The notes under the pieces were generated by a model that saw only the letters and a list, made by a program, of their open reading frames with translations, was not told the DNA's origin and did not search any database. A DNA stretch of 10,151 nucleotides, taken from the NCBI GenBank assembly GCA_934385225.1, contig CAKRPQ010000076.1:1-10151 (forward strand), given 5' to 3'. Below, in pieces: positions 1 through 6,593 of this stretch. The DNA is from an uncultured Eubacteriales bacterium (GTDB lineage: Bacteria; Bacillota; Clostridia; Oscillospirales; CAG-272). Made by a program: the position numbers and the translations under genes. Numbering within the stretch: the first letter of the stretch is position 1; every line of letters begins with the position of its first letter.

Positions 1-327
1 GGGGAGAAGCTCGCCCGCGATCTTGTACATGTTCGGTATCATGAGAAGAAGACCCTGAGACGCCGTGTAGGTTGTTGTGAGAGCACCTGCCGCGAGAGAA
101 CCGTGAACGGTACCTGCCGCACCTGCCTCGGACTGCATTTCCATGACCTTGACTTCTTCACCCATTATGTTTTTCAGACCCGTAGCGGACCAGGAGTCCG
201 TAAGTTCTGCCATAACGCTGGAAGGAGTGATGGGGTAAATAGCGGCAACTTCCGTAAACGCGTAGCTTACGGTAGCGGCGGCTGTATTACCGTCCATGGA
301 CTGCTTTTTTCTGACTATTTTAGCCAT
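1..327 (-). CDS. nifJ: Pyruvate:ferredoxin oxidoreductase, N-terminal part (runs off the left edge)
   Basis: This is the first 109 codons of a minus-strand gene that continues beyond base 1. The reading starts MAKIVRKKQSMDGNTAAA and continues through YAFTEVAAIYPITPSSVMAE, then EVKVMEMQSEAGAAGTVHGS and TTYTASQGLLLMIPNMYKIA. This is the pyrimidine-binding (domain I) start of homodimeric pyruvate:ferredoxin oxidoreductases, which are about 1,170 residues long. The enzyme oxidatively decarboxylates pyruvate to acetyl-CoA and CO2 and passes electrons to ferredoxin through thiamine diphosphate and iron-sulfur clusters in the cytoplasm. The ATG (327-325) follows an AGGAGG at 344-339. A consensus promoter lies just upstream, so the gene is probably strongly expressed. 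The frame has no stops. Only the N-terminal tenth is visible, so the cluster-binding domains cannot be checked. A relative using another 2-oxoacid is possible but less likely. Confidence 0.93.
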   Translation of the reverse strand, partial: MAKIVRKKQSMDGNTAAATVSYAFTEVAAIYPITPSSVMAELTDSWSATGLKNIMGEEVKVMEMQSEAGAAGTVHGSLAAGALTTTYTASQGLLLMIPNMYKIAGELLP

Positions 328-376
328 TTTTTTGAAATCCTCCTGTTTTGATTGATTATTTCAGTCATACCGCTTT

Positions 377-405
377 ATTATATCACTTCAAAAGCGTTTT
401 GTAAA
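377..405 (-). promoter_or_regulatory. Sigma-A promoter of the pyruvate:ferredoxin oxidoreductase gene
   Basis: Read on the minus strand, TTTACA (405-400) and TATAAT (382-377) are separated by exactly 17 bp. Transcription would start near 370 and leave a leader of about 43 nt carrying the AGGAGG at 344-339. The match to the consensus is nearly perfect, consistent with a highly expressed central-metabolism enzyme. Confidence 0.8.
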
Positions 406-529
406 TGCCTCACGCAAATTTTTTTTGAAAACTTTTGATTTTTTTAGGGTAAAAATGCCGTAAAAAGGCTTCGCGGGGATTTTATTCTTTCGGACGAAGA
501 AAAAATCGCACAAAAAATATTTTTTTGTA
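406..529. other. AT-rich divergent intergenic region between nifJ and the exonuclease operon
   Basis: No gene is visible here. The stretch separates two promoters that fire outwards. It is very A/T-rich, with long T and A runs. The near-palindromic A6-TA-T7 block at about 512-526 sits just upstream of the -35 at 530 and could act as an UP element or bend DNA. A short GCC/GGC hairpin at about 458-470 is weak. I see no riboswitch or small ORF. Confidence 0.5.
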
Positions 530-558
530 TTGCACTTTGTTTTTTTATATGTTATAAT
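530..558 (+). promoter_or_regulatory. Sigma-A promoter of the exonuclease-thiI-toprim operon
   Basis: TTGCAC (530-535) and TATAAT (553-558) have a 17-bp spacer, with an A/T-rich tract immediately upstream. The predicted start of transcription is near 565. That lies 3' of the ATG at 562, so this ATG cannot begin the protein from this promoter. The promoter therefore helps fix the downstream TTG at 646 as the real start. Confidence 0.78.
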
Positions 559-609
559 GAGATGTTTGCATTTTTGACACGCATGGTTTTGTATATATTA
601 AACAAGATG

Positions 610-638
610 CCCTTTTCGGTTCCGAAAAGGGACGGAGG
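610..638 (+). promoter_or_regulatory. Leader hairpin directly upstream of the SD that sets the TTG start
   Basis: CCCTTTTCGG (610-619) and CCGAAAAGGG (622-631) are perfect complements around a 2-nt centre, giving about nine stacked pairs with a four-base loop in RNA. Two bases later comes GGAGG (634-638), then seven bases to TTG at 646. The hairpin leaves the SD free but sits beside it. It could stabilise the 5' end of the mRNA or tune initiation. It is not a terminator, because no U-tract follows. Confidence 0.55.
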
Positions 639-645
639 AAATATT

Positions 646-1740
646 TTGGAAGAAACGCTTAAACTGAAATCGGGAGCGACGATACCGATACTTAAAAGCA
701 CCGATCCGCTTTTTTGCAAGTATCTGACGCGCACGACGCTTTCGAAACTTCATCTTATGCCCGGAGGCGATCCCGTGGCATTCTCGTGCGGAGAGGAAAG
801 CGACGAAGTCGTTTTCTATTTTGACCCGCTTTTCGTAAAGGAAGCACCGCCCGAAATCTGGTATCACGAAGGAAAGGTCGAAACGAAAACGCTTCCGAGC
901 GGCAGCGTTATCGAAAGAATGAGCACAAGGCGCGCCGCGGAGAACGGCTTTTATTCGAAGGACAGGCTCGAAGCTATGTTCTACCGCCCGATTGAGGAGC
1001 CTGTCGCGTATAACATAAAGCAGGACGGAAGCACCGTCTGGTTCTACGACAAAAAGACCGCACTGCGCCTGCCGATGATGTGTACAAAGTGCGGCAAAGC
1101 CGTCCGTTTTAAGCATAAGCTCTGCGAGGACTGCTATAAAGAAGACCTTGCCGTGCGACGTGCCGAGGGCGAAATACACAGAAACGCATATTACGGTATG
1201 GATCCCGAACGCATTCTCTTTTTCGACCTTGAACTGACGGGTTTTTACGCACGCGATGAGATCATTTCCATAACTGTTGTAAACGGTGCGGGCGAGCTTA
1301 TAATGGACACGCTCGTGAAGCCCGAACATACGAAAAAGTGGAAAAAGACCGAAAAAATACACGGAATAACGCCCGAAATGGTCGAAAATTTTCCGCTTCT
1401 TACCGACATAACGCCCGAAATAAAGCGCATTTTCGAGAACGCGGACAGAATAATCGCCTACGGCGTTTCGACGGATTACAGTCACATAAAGTATATATAC
1501 GAGACCGAGGAGGAGCAGGAGGCACTTCACGAAAAGATACGCTGCTGCGCGAACGAATTTGTGAGATACGCCCATGAAAACCGCCCCGACATCGACCACG
1601 CGAGCCTTATCGATGCCATGAAATGCTTCGATATAGAGTGGCGCGGAGTGCCGCACAGTTCGATTGCGGACACATTTGCCTGCCGCGACGTGTGGGACAG
1701 GCTCTTCCCGAACTACTACAAAACAGAGGAAAAAGCGTAA
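646..1740 (+). CDS. Zinc-ribbon DEDDh 3'-5' exonuclease (DnaQ-like)
   Basis: This predicted protein has 364 residues and starts at TTG 646, with GGAGG seven bases upstream. The longer in-frame start at ATG 562 lies upstream of the predicted transcription start. Residues 1 to about 140 form a domain I do not recognise. Residues 146-163 hold two CxxC pairs (CTKC and CEDC), a zinc ribbon. Residues 190-355 are an RNase-T/DnaQ fold with all DEDDh residues: D194 and E196 in FFDLELTG, D277 in STDYSHIKY, H337 and D342 in PHSSIAD. The family removes nucleotides from 3' ends of DNA or RNA using two metal ions; the substrate here is unknown. The stop overlaps the thiI start (TAATG), so the two are translationally coupled. 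A DNA-repair or RNA-trimming role are both open; the tRNA-modification neighbour makes RNA attractive. The domain call is firm and the function is not. Confidence 0.85.
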   Translation: MEETLKLKSGATIPILKSTDPLFCKYLTRTTLSKLHLMPGGDPVAFSCGEESDEVVFYFDPLFVKEAPPEIWYHEGKVETKTLPSGSVIERMSTRRAAENGFYSKDRLEAMFYRPIEEPVAYNIKQDGSTVWFYDKKTALRLPMMCTKCGKAVRFKHKLCEDCYKEDLAVRRAEGEIHRNAYYGMDPERILFFDLELTGFYARDEIISITVVNGAGELIMDTLVKPEHTKKWKKTEKIHGITPEMVENFPLLTDITPEIKRIFENADRIIAYGVSTDYSHIKYIYETEEEQEALHEKIRCCANEFVRYAHENRPDIDHASLIDAMKCFDIEWRGVPHSSIADTFACRDVWDRLFPNYYKTEEKA

Positions 1741-2918
1741 TGAAAGAGATTTTTCTTTGCAAATACGGCGAGATAGTCCTGAAAGGCGCGAATCACAATT
1801 ATTTTGAGACGGCACTTGTAAAGGAACTCAAATTCAGACTTCATAAGCTCGGCACATTCGATATTTCGAGATCGCAGAGCACGATATACGTCGAACCGCT
1901 TTCGGAGGACGTCGATCTTGACGCTGTTTTCGAGGCTCTCACGAAAGTTTTCGGCATTGTCGCGATAGAGCGTGCCGCCGTCGCCGAAAAGAATATCGAC
2001 GCAATAAAGGAAGTAACGAAGAAATATATTCCCCGTTTTCTCGCGGGCAAAAAGACCTTCAAGGTGGAGTCCAAGCGCTCCGATAAGCGTTTTCCGCTGA
2101 AATCCCCCGAAATTTCGGCAGAGGTCGGCGGGTGCATTCTCGGCTCGGTGCGCGGAATAAAGGTTGACGTGCATAACCCCGACGTGACGGTAAAGGTAGA
2201 GGTGCGCGAGAACGGTGCTTACATAAGCGCGGGGACTTTCAAGGGCGCGGGCGGAATGCCCGTCGGTACAAACGGCACGGGACTTCTTCTCCTGTCAGGC
2301 GGCATTGACTCTCCCGTCGCGGGCTATATGATGGCAAAGCGGGGCGTGAAGATAGAGGCTGTTCACTTTGAGAGTTTTCCGTACACAAGCGAGCGCGCAA
2401 AAGAAAAGGTGCTCGAACTTGCAAGGATAGTCACAAGATATTCGGGCAGTATGGTCGTTCACGTTGTTTCGCTCACGCATATACAGGAGGAGCTTGTAAA
2501 GAACTGTGACGAGGATTATTTTACGCTTCTGCTGCGCCGCTATATGATGGCGATAGCGGAGAAGATAGCAAACGCAAACGACTGCGGAGCACTCATAACA
2601 GGCGAAAGCGTCGGTCAGGTCGCATCGCAGACAATGCAGGCAATTGCGGTGACAAACGCCGCGGTCACAATGCCCGTTTTCCGCCCGTGCATAGGTATGG
2701 ATAAGGAAGAAATAGTTCAGATCGCGAGAAAGATAGACACTTTTGAGACGTCGATACAGCCCTACGAGGACTGCTGTACCGTGTTTACACCGAAACACCC
2801 CAAAACGCGTCCCGAACTTGAAAAAGTTCTCGCCGAGGAGAGAAAACTTGATTTCGACGCGCTTGTAAACGAGGCGTTCGAGGCGGCGACGACGGAGTAT
2901 ATCCGCGCCGATATCTGA
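1740..2918 (+). CDS. thiI: tRNA 4-thiouridine synthase ThiI (short form without rhodanese domain)
   Basis: This protein has 392 residues. The start is ATG 1740, overlapping the previous stop as TAATG, with AGAGGA at 1725-1730. The N-terminus (MKEIFLCKYGEIVLKGANH) is the ferredoxin-like start of ThiI and is followed by a THUMP domain to about residue 165. The PP-loop ATP-binding motif SGGIDS is at 186-191. The YEDCCTVFTPKHPKTRP segment holds the conserved Cys pair (345-346) that includes the position equivalent to E. coli Cys344. ThiI adenylates U8 of tRNA and transfers sulfur to make s4U, a near-UV sensor. E. coli ThiI is about 482 residues with a C-terminal rhodanese domain. That domain is absent here, as in Bacillus-type enzymes, where a dedicated cysteine desulfurase supplies sulfur. 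No desulfurase gene is visible nearby. Thiamine-thiazole synthesis is therefore unlikely for this protein. Confidence 0.95.
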   Translation: MKEIFLCKYGEIVLKGANHNYFETALVKELKFRLHKLGTFDISRSQSTIYVEPLSEDVDLDAVFEALTKVFGIVAIERAAVAEKNIDAIKEVTKKYIPRFLAGKKTFKVESKRSDKRFPLKSPEISAEVGGCILGSVRGIKVDVHNPDVTVKVEVRENGAYISAGTFKGAGGMPVGTNGTGLLLLSGGIDSPVAGYMMAKRGVKIEAVHFESFPYTSERAKEKVLELARIVTRYSGSMVVHVVSLTHIQEELVKNCDEDYFTLLLRRYMMAIAEKIANANDCGALITGESVGQVASQTMQAIAVTNAAVTMPVFRPCIGMDKEEIVQIARKIDTFETSIQPYEDCCTVFTPKHPKTRPELEKVLAEERKLDFDALVNEAFEAATTEYIRADI

Positions 2919-2919
2919 T

Positions 2920-3540
2920 ATGGCAGAGAGGGAAAAACTCATAATTCCGTACCCTGTCATCGTAGAGGGAAAATACGACCGCCTGCGGCTTCTTGGCATT
3001 ATTGAGGGGAATATTTATACGACTGACGGCTTCGGAATATTCACAAAAAACGAGAAACTGACCGTCATGCGGCGGCTTGCCGAGAAAACGCCCGTCATAG
3101 TCCTGACCGACAGCGACGGTGCGGGGAAGCAGATACGCTCGCATATTACGTCGGCGATACCGCGGGATAGGCTTATACAGCTCTATATCCCGCAGATAAA
3201 GGGCAAAGAAAAAAGAAAGAGCGAGCCGTCAAAGGCGGGAACGCTCGGCGTTGAGGGCATGGAGACGGAGCTTCTGCACTCTATTCTAGCACCGTATGCG
3301 GTGAAGGACGGCGAAAACGAGACGGACGCGTATAAAAATTCGCTTGCAAACCCGCTTTCAAAGGCTGATTTTTACGAGGCGGGACTTTCGGGCGGAGAGG
3401 GAAGCGCCGAAAAGCGTGACAAATTTGCCGAAAAGCTCGGACTTCCGCGCGGAATGACGGCAAATTCTCTGCTCGCTGCCGCAAAATTGCTTCTCACATA
3501 CGATGAATATAAAAAAATGATAAAAGAGGTCTTTTGTTAG
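2920..3540 (+). CDS. Toprim-domain protein related to ribonuclease M5
   Basis: This protein has 206 residues. ATG 2920 lies one base after the thiI stop. There is no good SD (nearest GGAG about 24 nt upstream), so translation probably depends on coupling. Residues 11-115 form a toprim fold: catalytic Glu16 in VIVEGKYD, the DxD pair D64/D66 in LTDSDGAGK, and the GVEGMETELL segment (110-119), which resembles the GxGIE region of RNase M5. The remaining 85 residues are a helical C-terminal domain, which I think matches the domain found at the end of clostridial toprim/RNase M5-like proteins. RNase M5 matures 5S rRNA in Bacillus and is about 186 residues; this protein differs in its central motif, so 5S processing is a guess. 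Being last in the operon with a tRNA-modification enzyme and an exonuclease supports an RNA role. Its stop codon lies in the terminator loop. Confidence 0.85.
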   Translation: MAEREKLIIPYPVIVEGKYDRLRLLGIIEGNIYTTDGFGIFTKNEKLTVMRRLAEKTPVIVLTDSDGAGKQIRSHITSAIPRDRLIQLYIPQIKGKEKRKSEPSKAGTLGVEGMETELLHSILAPYAVKDGENETDAYKNSLANPLSKADFYEAGLSGGEGSAEKRDKFAEKLGLPRGMTANSLLAAAKLLLTYDEYKKMIKEVFC

Positions 3541-3556
3541 AAAAGACCTCTTTTTT
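3522..3556. terminator. Strong intrinsic terminator, probably bidirectional
   Basis: AAAAGAGGTCTTTT (3522-3535) and its exact complement (3541-3554) form a 14-bp stem around the 5-nt loop GTTAG. A T-run ending at 3556 follows. The TAG in the loop is the stop codon of the toprim gene. On the minus strand the same stem is followed by T-rich sequence, so it can also end transcripts of the converging lipoprotein gene (3' end at 3596). Confidence 0.9.
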
Positions 3557-3595
3557 ACGCGCATATCAGATGAAGGTGTGCCTATCCCGCGGTTT

Positions 3596-4335
3596 TTACG
3601 AGGAAGCTGTGTTAAACAGCGAAAATCGCCACCCGATGTCGGTCAGAACCAATTTAACGGGAAATGACTTCGTGGTAACGGTATAATCGGGATCTACATT
3701 TGAACTTTTATAGTGCGCGATTACATTAAAACAAATTTCGGTGTCGGATACACTTGTCAGTTCATATTTGTCGGGATATTCCGACGGATTGTATCCGAAC
3801 GGTCCTCCCATCGAAACACTATTATAATACAAGCGTCCGTCAATCTCTAAAAACTGCGGTGTCCTATCATATTCAAAACGAGATCCGCCGCGATTCAGCC
3901 GGCACCAATATTCATTTGTAAAAACCGACAAGCACAAATCTTTCAGTAAACCCAGACTTTGATATTCTCCCATGCTTAACACATAGTTTAATCCGTTGAT
4001 TTTATGATACTCTGAAATAACATCATTATTTTGAATTTGTTGTGAGGAAAGTTCTGTCTCAAACGTTCTTGTTTCGTCGTATGAAGCATTGCTAAGTATT
4101 AGATGCAGCGTATCTATACCATCGGGACGCCCCGAAACAGCGGATAAATTTTCAGTGCTTTATTATATAAGTCGATCTGCTCTTCGGAAAGAAAATCGGC
4201 AAGGCTATCATATATAACATGATTTTCGTCGTCGGTTTGTTCGATATTACCATTCTTTTTTTCGGAGCAGCCGCCGACACATACAGAAAAACACAATATT
4301 ATCGCTGTTAAAATAAATATGCGAAATTTTTTCAT
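3596..4335 (-). pseudogene. Frameshifted lipoprotein gene of unknown function
   Basis: One gene appears split by a single frameshift. The first frame (4335-4114) starts with MKKFRIFILTAIILCFSVCV, a type II signal peptide with lipobox VGGC and Cys23 as the lipidated residue. It ends early at a TAG (4116-4114) after LFRGVPMV. Another frame is open from about 4150 to the TAA at 3596 and continues the sense through SGRPDGIDTLHL and MGEYQSLGLL to GWRFSLFNTASS. Adding one base in the CCCC (4130-4133) or AAA (4135-4137) run joins them into about 246 residues. The start is 23 bases after the metallophosphoesterase stop, so this was the third gene of that operon. It is more A/T-rich than its neighbours. 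The extracellular domain vaguely recalls IseA-like (DL-endopeptidase inhibitor) proteins, with low confidence. Sequencing error, recent mutation or phase variation are all possible. Confidence 0.7.
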
Positions 4336-4358
4336 ACCGAATAATCCCTCTCTTAATG

Positions 4359-5093
4359 TTATCGACGGGTCTCTTTTGTCGGCTCAATCTTAACTGTTAC
4401 GACCTCCGTCGGGTTGAATATGCGCGGTATCTTTTCGCAGTTGGCAAGCCCGCGCGAGACTACAAGCCTTCCGTCGTAAACGCCCGATGTGTATTTCGGG
4501 AAAATTCCCTGACCGGGTGCGTAAATTCCTCTACCGAAAAAGCGCCATTGTCCGCCGTGCGCGTGTCCCGAAAGAGTGAGGTCAACGTCAAGTTCCTTTA
4601 TGAATTTCGGGTAGTATTCGGGGTGGTGGCATAGCAGTATTTTGTAGCCGTCAAGCGATGCGAATCTGTGAAGAAATTCTTCGTCGACGGAAAAGGTTTC
4701 GGGTCTTTTGAAGCCCGACGAAAGTCCGCCGATAAGGTATCCGCCGTATTCCGTGAAGCTGTCGTCAAGAAGAACAGCACCCGTTTCCGCGATTTTTTTC
4801 GTATTTTCTTCGTCAGCTCTTCCCTCGTGATTTCCGAGCGAATAAAAGGTCGGTCTTTCTTTTGCCGCCGCGCGCAGAAAGTCATAACCGCGCCTGTTTT
4901 TTTCGAGCGTTTCGGGACGCTTTGACGAGAGCGAACTCATAAGATCGCCGCTTATCATTATCACGTCGGGATTTGCCGCAAGACAGGCGCGGAGACATTC
5001 CTTATACGGTCTGTGATGCAGATCGCACACGAGCGCAATCGTAAGCGGCGGAACATTTTTGTTTGTTTCTATCGTGTAGTCTGTTACAATCAC
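4359..5093 (-). CDS. Calcineurin-like metallophosphoesterase (YkuE/YaeI type)
   Basis: This protein has 244 residues. It starts at GTG (5093-5091), with GGAGG at 5106-5102, and overlaps the HD gene stop as GTGA. The metal-binding set of the family is complete: D24 and H26 in CDLHH, D50 in SGDL, N88/H89 in GNHE, H156/H157 in CHHP, and H177/H179 in GHAHGGQ. GNHE and GHAHGGQ are typical of the YkuE/YaeI branch, whose members are phosphodiesterases and in some cases act on lipid-linked or UDP-linked substrates. Those relatives often have an N-terminal membrane or Tat segment. Here the catalytic domain starts almost at once (DYTIETNKNVPPLTIALVCD), so the protein is probably cytoplasmic or peripherally attached. 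It sits between an HD phosphohydrolase and a lipoprotein, which suggests a shared operon role. The substrate cannot be named from sequence. Confidence 0.9.
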   Translation of the reverse strand: MIVTDYTIETNKNVPPLTIALVCDLHHRPYKECLRACLAANPDVIMISGDLMSSLSSKRPETLEKNRRGYDFLRAAAKERPTFYSLGNHEGRADEENTKKIAETGAVLLDDSFTEYGGYLIGGLSSGFKRPETFSVDEEFLHRFASLDGYKILLCHHPEYYPKFIKELDVDLTLSGHAHGGQWRFFGRGIYAPGQGIFPKYTSGVYDGRLVVSRGLANCEKIPRIFNPTEVVTVKIEPTKETRR

Positions 5094-5572
5094 TTCCTGT
5101 GCCTCCGCTTCTTTGCCTGAAATCTTCCCGCGAGCGTTTCTCTTGCCGCGCTTATTTTGTCGGCGACGCAGAGTATGATACTCTCCTTGTACCTTGGAAA
5201 TGAGCCGCCGAGAGGGAACATATGCGCCGAGATCATATTTTTTTCGACGTTGTCGAGCTTAAAGTCGCGTTCGGCGTTCAGAAGTGCCGCTTCCGCATGG
5301 TGAAAGGCGTGCTGCTTTCTCTTTTTGTCGGGAATGTGCCAGTCGTAGAGAAAATAATCGTGCAGGAGCGCGCCGCGGACGAGGGATTTCTCGTTCACTT
5401 TGAGGCGCAGCTTCCTTGCAATCATTACGCAGAGCGCGGCGACCAGTACCGAATGCGCATATACGCTCACTTTTCCGTGCTGAATAAACTTTTTTTCCTT
5501 TTGCATTCCGCCCGAACGCAGTATATCTCCGCCGTGGCGCTTTATTTCATTGTATATACCGTTCTTTTTCAA
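5090..5572 (-). CDS. HD-domain phosphohydrolase
   Basis: This protein has 160 residues from a TTG start at 5572, giving MKKNGIYNEIKRHGGDI. I chose this start because an extended -10 promoter at 5617-5609 puts transcription near 5602, downstream of the longer in-frame start at 5620, and because GGAG lies at 5588-5585. The spacing of 12 is long; ATG 5506 is the alternative but would remove helix before the first metal ligand. Motifs (numbering from TTG): H32 in FIQHG, H40 in YAHS, the H71-D72 pair in GALLHDYFLYDW, a His cluster in HAFHHAE (88-94) and D138 in VADK. These match the HD metal-dependent phosphohydrolase fold. The ALLHDYFLYDWH block is characteristic of a conserved clostridial HD family whose substrate I do not know. 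The stop overlaps the GTG of the metallophosphoesterase. The C-terminus is very basic (KKRRHRK). Confidence 0.85.
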   Translation of the reverse strand: MKKNGIYNEIKRHGGDILRSGGMQKEKKFIQHGKVSVYAHSVLVAALCVMIARKLRLKVNEKSLVRGALLHDYFLYDWHIPDKKRKQHAFHHAEAALLNAERDFKLDNVEKNMISAHMFPLGGSFPRYKESIILCVADKISAARETLAGRFQAKKRRHRK

Positions 5573-5608
5573 AATATAACAGTTCTCCGAGATAAGATTT
5601 ACCTTATA

Positions 5609-5617
5609 AGTATAGCA
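5609..5617 (-). promoter_or_regulatory. Extended -10 promoter of the HD/metallophosphoesterase/lipoprotein operon
   Basis: On the minus strand TGC (5617-5615) immediately precedes TATACT (5614-5609), the extended -10 arrangement that works with a poor -35. The expected -35 region has only a weak match in a T-rich stretch. Transcription would begin near 5602, leaving a leader of about 30 nt to the TTG at 5572. Confidence 0.5.
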
Positions 5618-5682
5618 CAAAAAAGCGGAAAAAACATCTTCTTAAACGAATTTTAATCAATATTTTACGACTTGTACCGTCT

Positions 5683-6507
5683 TTATTCCTTTGTGTAACG
5701 CGAAATGTTCAGTTTTCTGTATTCGCGCGGTGTCATCATCGTTTCGCGCTTGAACATCAGATTGAAATGCTGCTGCGAGGAAAATCCGCAGTCAAGAGCA
5801 ATGTCCGATATGCTCTTGTCCGTGTTTGCAAGCTCTTTCTTTGCAATTTTGATGCGGACTTTAAGAATGTATTTCTGCGGCGTTGTACCCATTACGGAGG
5901 TGAAAACGTGCCAGAAATAGTTCGGCGAATAACCGACGGCAGAAGCAACCGAGGAAAGCGTCAGCTTCTCGCCGTAGTTTTTGTCAATGTATCTTATCGC
6001 TTCTGGAACGAAATCCGAGTCTCCGCCCGGATATACGCTTTGATAATTGCGGTTTTTCCCTGCGTCCTTTTCGAGGTGGTAGTAAAGTTCGAGCAGCTTT
6101 GCTTTTACGAAGTTGCTGTCTTTGTTGTAGCCGTATGAGAGCAGGTGAAGCACGAGCGATTCGAATATCCCGCCGTAAACCTCTTCGTCTATTATTCGGT
6201 AATAGTCGGGCGCATTTTTCAGAACCTCGCCGAATTCGCAGTCCGTCATGTCGATGTGGAGGTAGTAGCACTTGAAATGCGTCAGGCTGTGGCGCATTTT
6301 TCCCGCCTTGCCGAAAAGAACGCTGCCCGTACTCAGCGTGAATTTTTCGCTGTCAATATATGCCTCTCCGTCGCAGGAAATGTAGTATTCGAGTTCGCAC
6401 GCCTTTGTCTTGCGCGGCGGTGTCTTGTAGCCGTGCGGGTATTTGACTGCGGTGTCGAATATCCCAAAACGGACGATTTCTCCGAGCCTGAGATCCGTAA
6501 AAATCAC
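5683..6507 (-). CDS. AraC-family transcriptional regulator with cupin sensor domain
   Basis: This protein has 274 residues. Residues 1 to about 90 form an AraC-type sensing cupin: YKTPPRKTKACELEYYISCD, then GEAYIDSEKFTLSTGSVLFG. Residues 165-268 are the double helix-turn-helix DNA-binding domain. The first HTH lies around LTLSSVASAVGYSPNYFWHV (183-201), the second around SISDIALDCGFSSQQHFNLM (232-251), ending in the family signature TPREYR. Such proteins sense a small molecule, often a sugar, and activate neighbouring carbohydrate genes. It is transcribed divergently from the GH16 gene, which is the natural target. The start is odd: the only good initiator, GTG (6507-6505), lies inside the SD-like AGAGGTGA, and the promoter leaves about 7 nt before it. 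An ACG at 6498-6496 has ideal SD spacing but would be unusual. The product call is firm; the exact start is not. Confidence 0.9.
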   Translation of the reverse strand: MIFTDLRLGEIVRFGIFDTAVKYPHGYKTPPRKTKACELEYYISCDGEAYIDSEKFTLSTGSVLFGKAGKMRHSLTHFKCYYLHIDMTDCEFGEVLKNAPDYYRIIDEEVYGGIFESLVLHLLSYGYNKDSNFVKAKLLELYYHLEKDAGKNRNYQSVYPGGDSDFVPEAIRYIDKNYGEKLTLSSVASAVGYSPNYFWHVFTSVMGTTPQKYILKVRIKIAKKELANTDKSISDIALDCGFSSQQHFNLMFKRETMMTPREYRKLNISRYTKE

Positions 6508-6520
6508 CTCTTTCCGTATG

Positions 6521-6549
6521 ATTATACCAAATTATACGGCGAAAGTCAA
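6521..6549 (-). promoter_or_regulatory. Sigma-A promoter of the AraC-family gene at 5683-6507
   Basis: On the minus strand TTGACT (6549-6544) and TATAAT (6526-6521) have a 17-bp spacer. Transcription would start near 6514, only about 7 nt before the GTG at 6507. The -10 and part of the spacer fall inside two ATTATAC direct repeats ten bases apart (6521-6527, 6531-6537), so an autoregulator bound there would block RNA polymerase. Confidence 0.75.
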
Positions 6550-6593
6550 CGATTATAAGCAAGATTATATAAAAACGCATTAAGAAAACAGAA

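Noticed and set aside
598..1815. A 405-codon open frame on the minus strand opposite the exonuclease gene
   Set aside because: It is antisense to a gene with a full DEDDh site, zinc ribbon, promoter and SD. Its own protein is rich in Arg, Cys and Val without recognisable motifs and has no SD, so it is a codon-bias shadow.
2295..2999. A 234-codon minus-strand frame across the 3' half of thiI
   Set aside because: It lies opposite conserved PP-loop and C-terminal ThiI sequence and has low-complexity Arg/Leu/Cys-rich composition. No SD or domain is visible.
5222..5656. A plus-strand frame opposite the HD-domain gene
   Set aside because: It is the complement of a coherent HD protein; no SD, and composition typical of antisense frames.
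6145..6558. A plus-strand frame opposite the AraC-family gene
   Set aside because: It overlaps a clear AraC protein and its promoter, with no SD and no recognisable fold.
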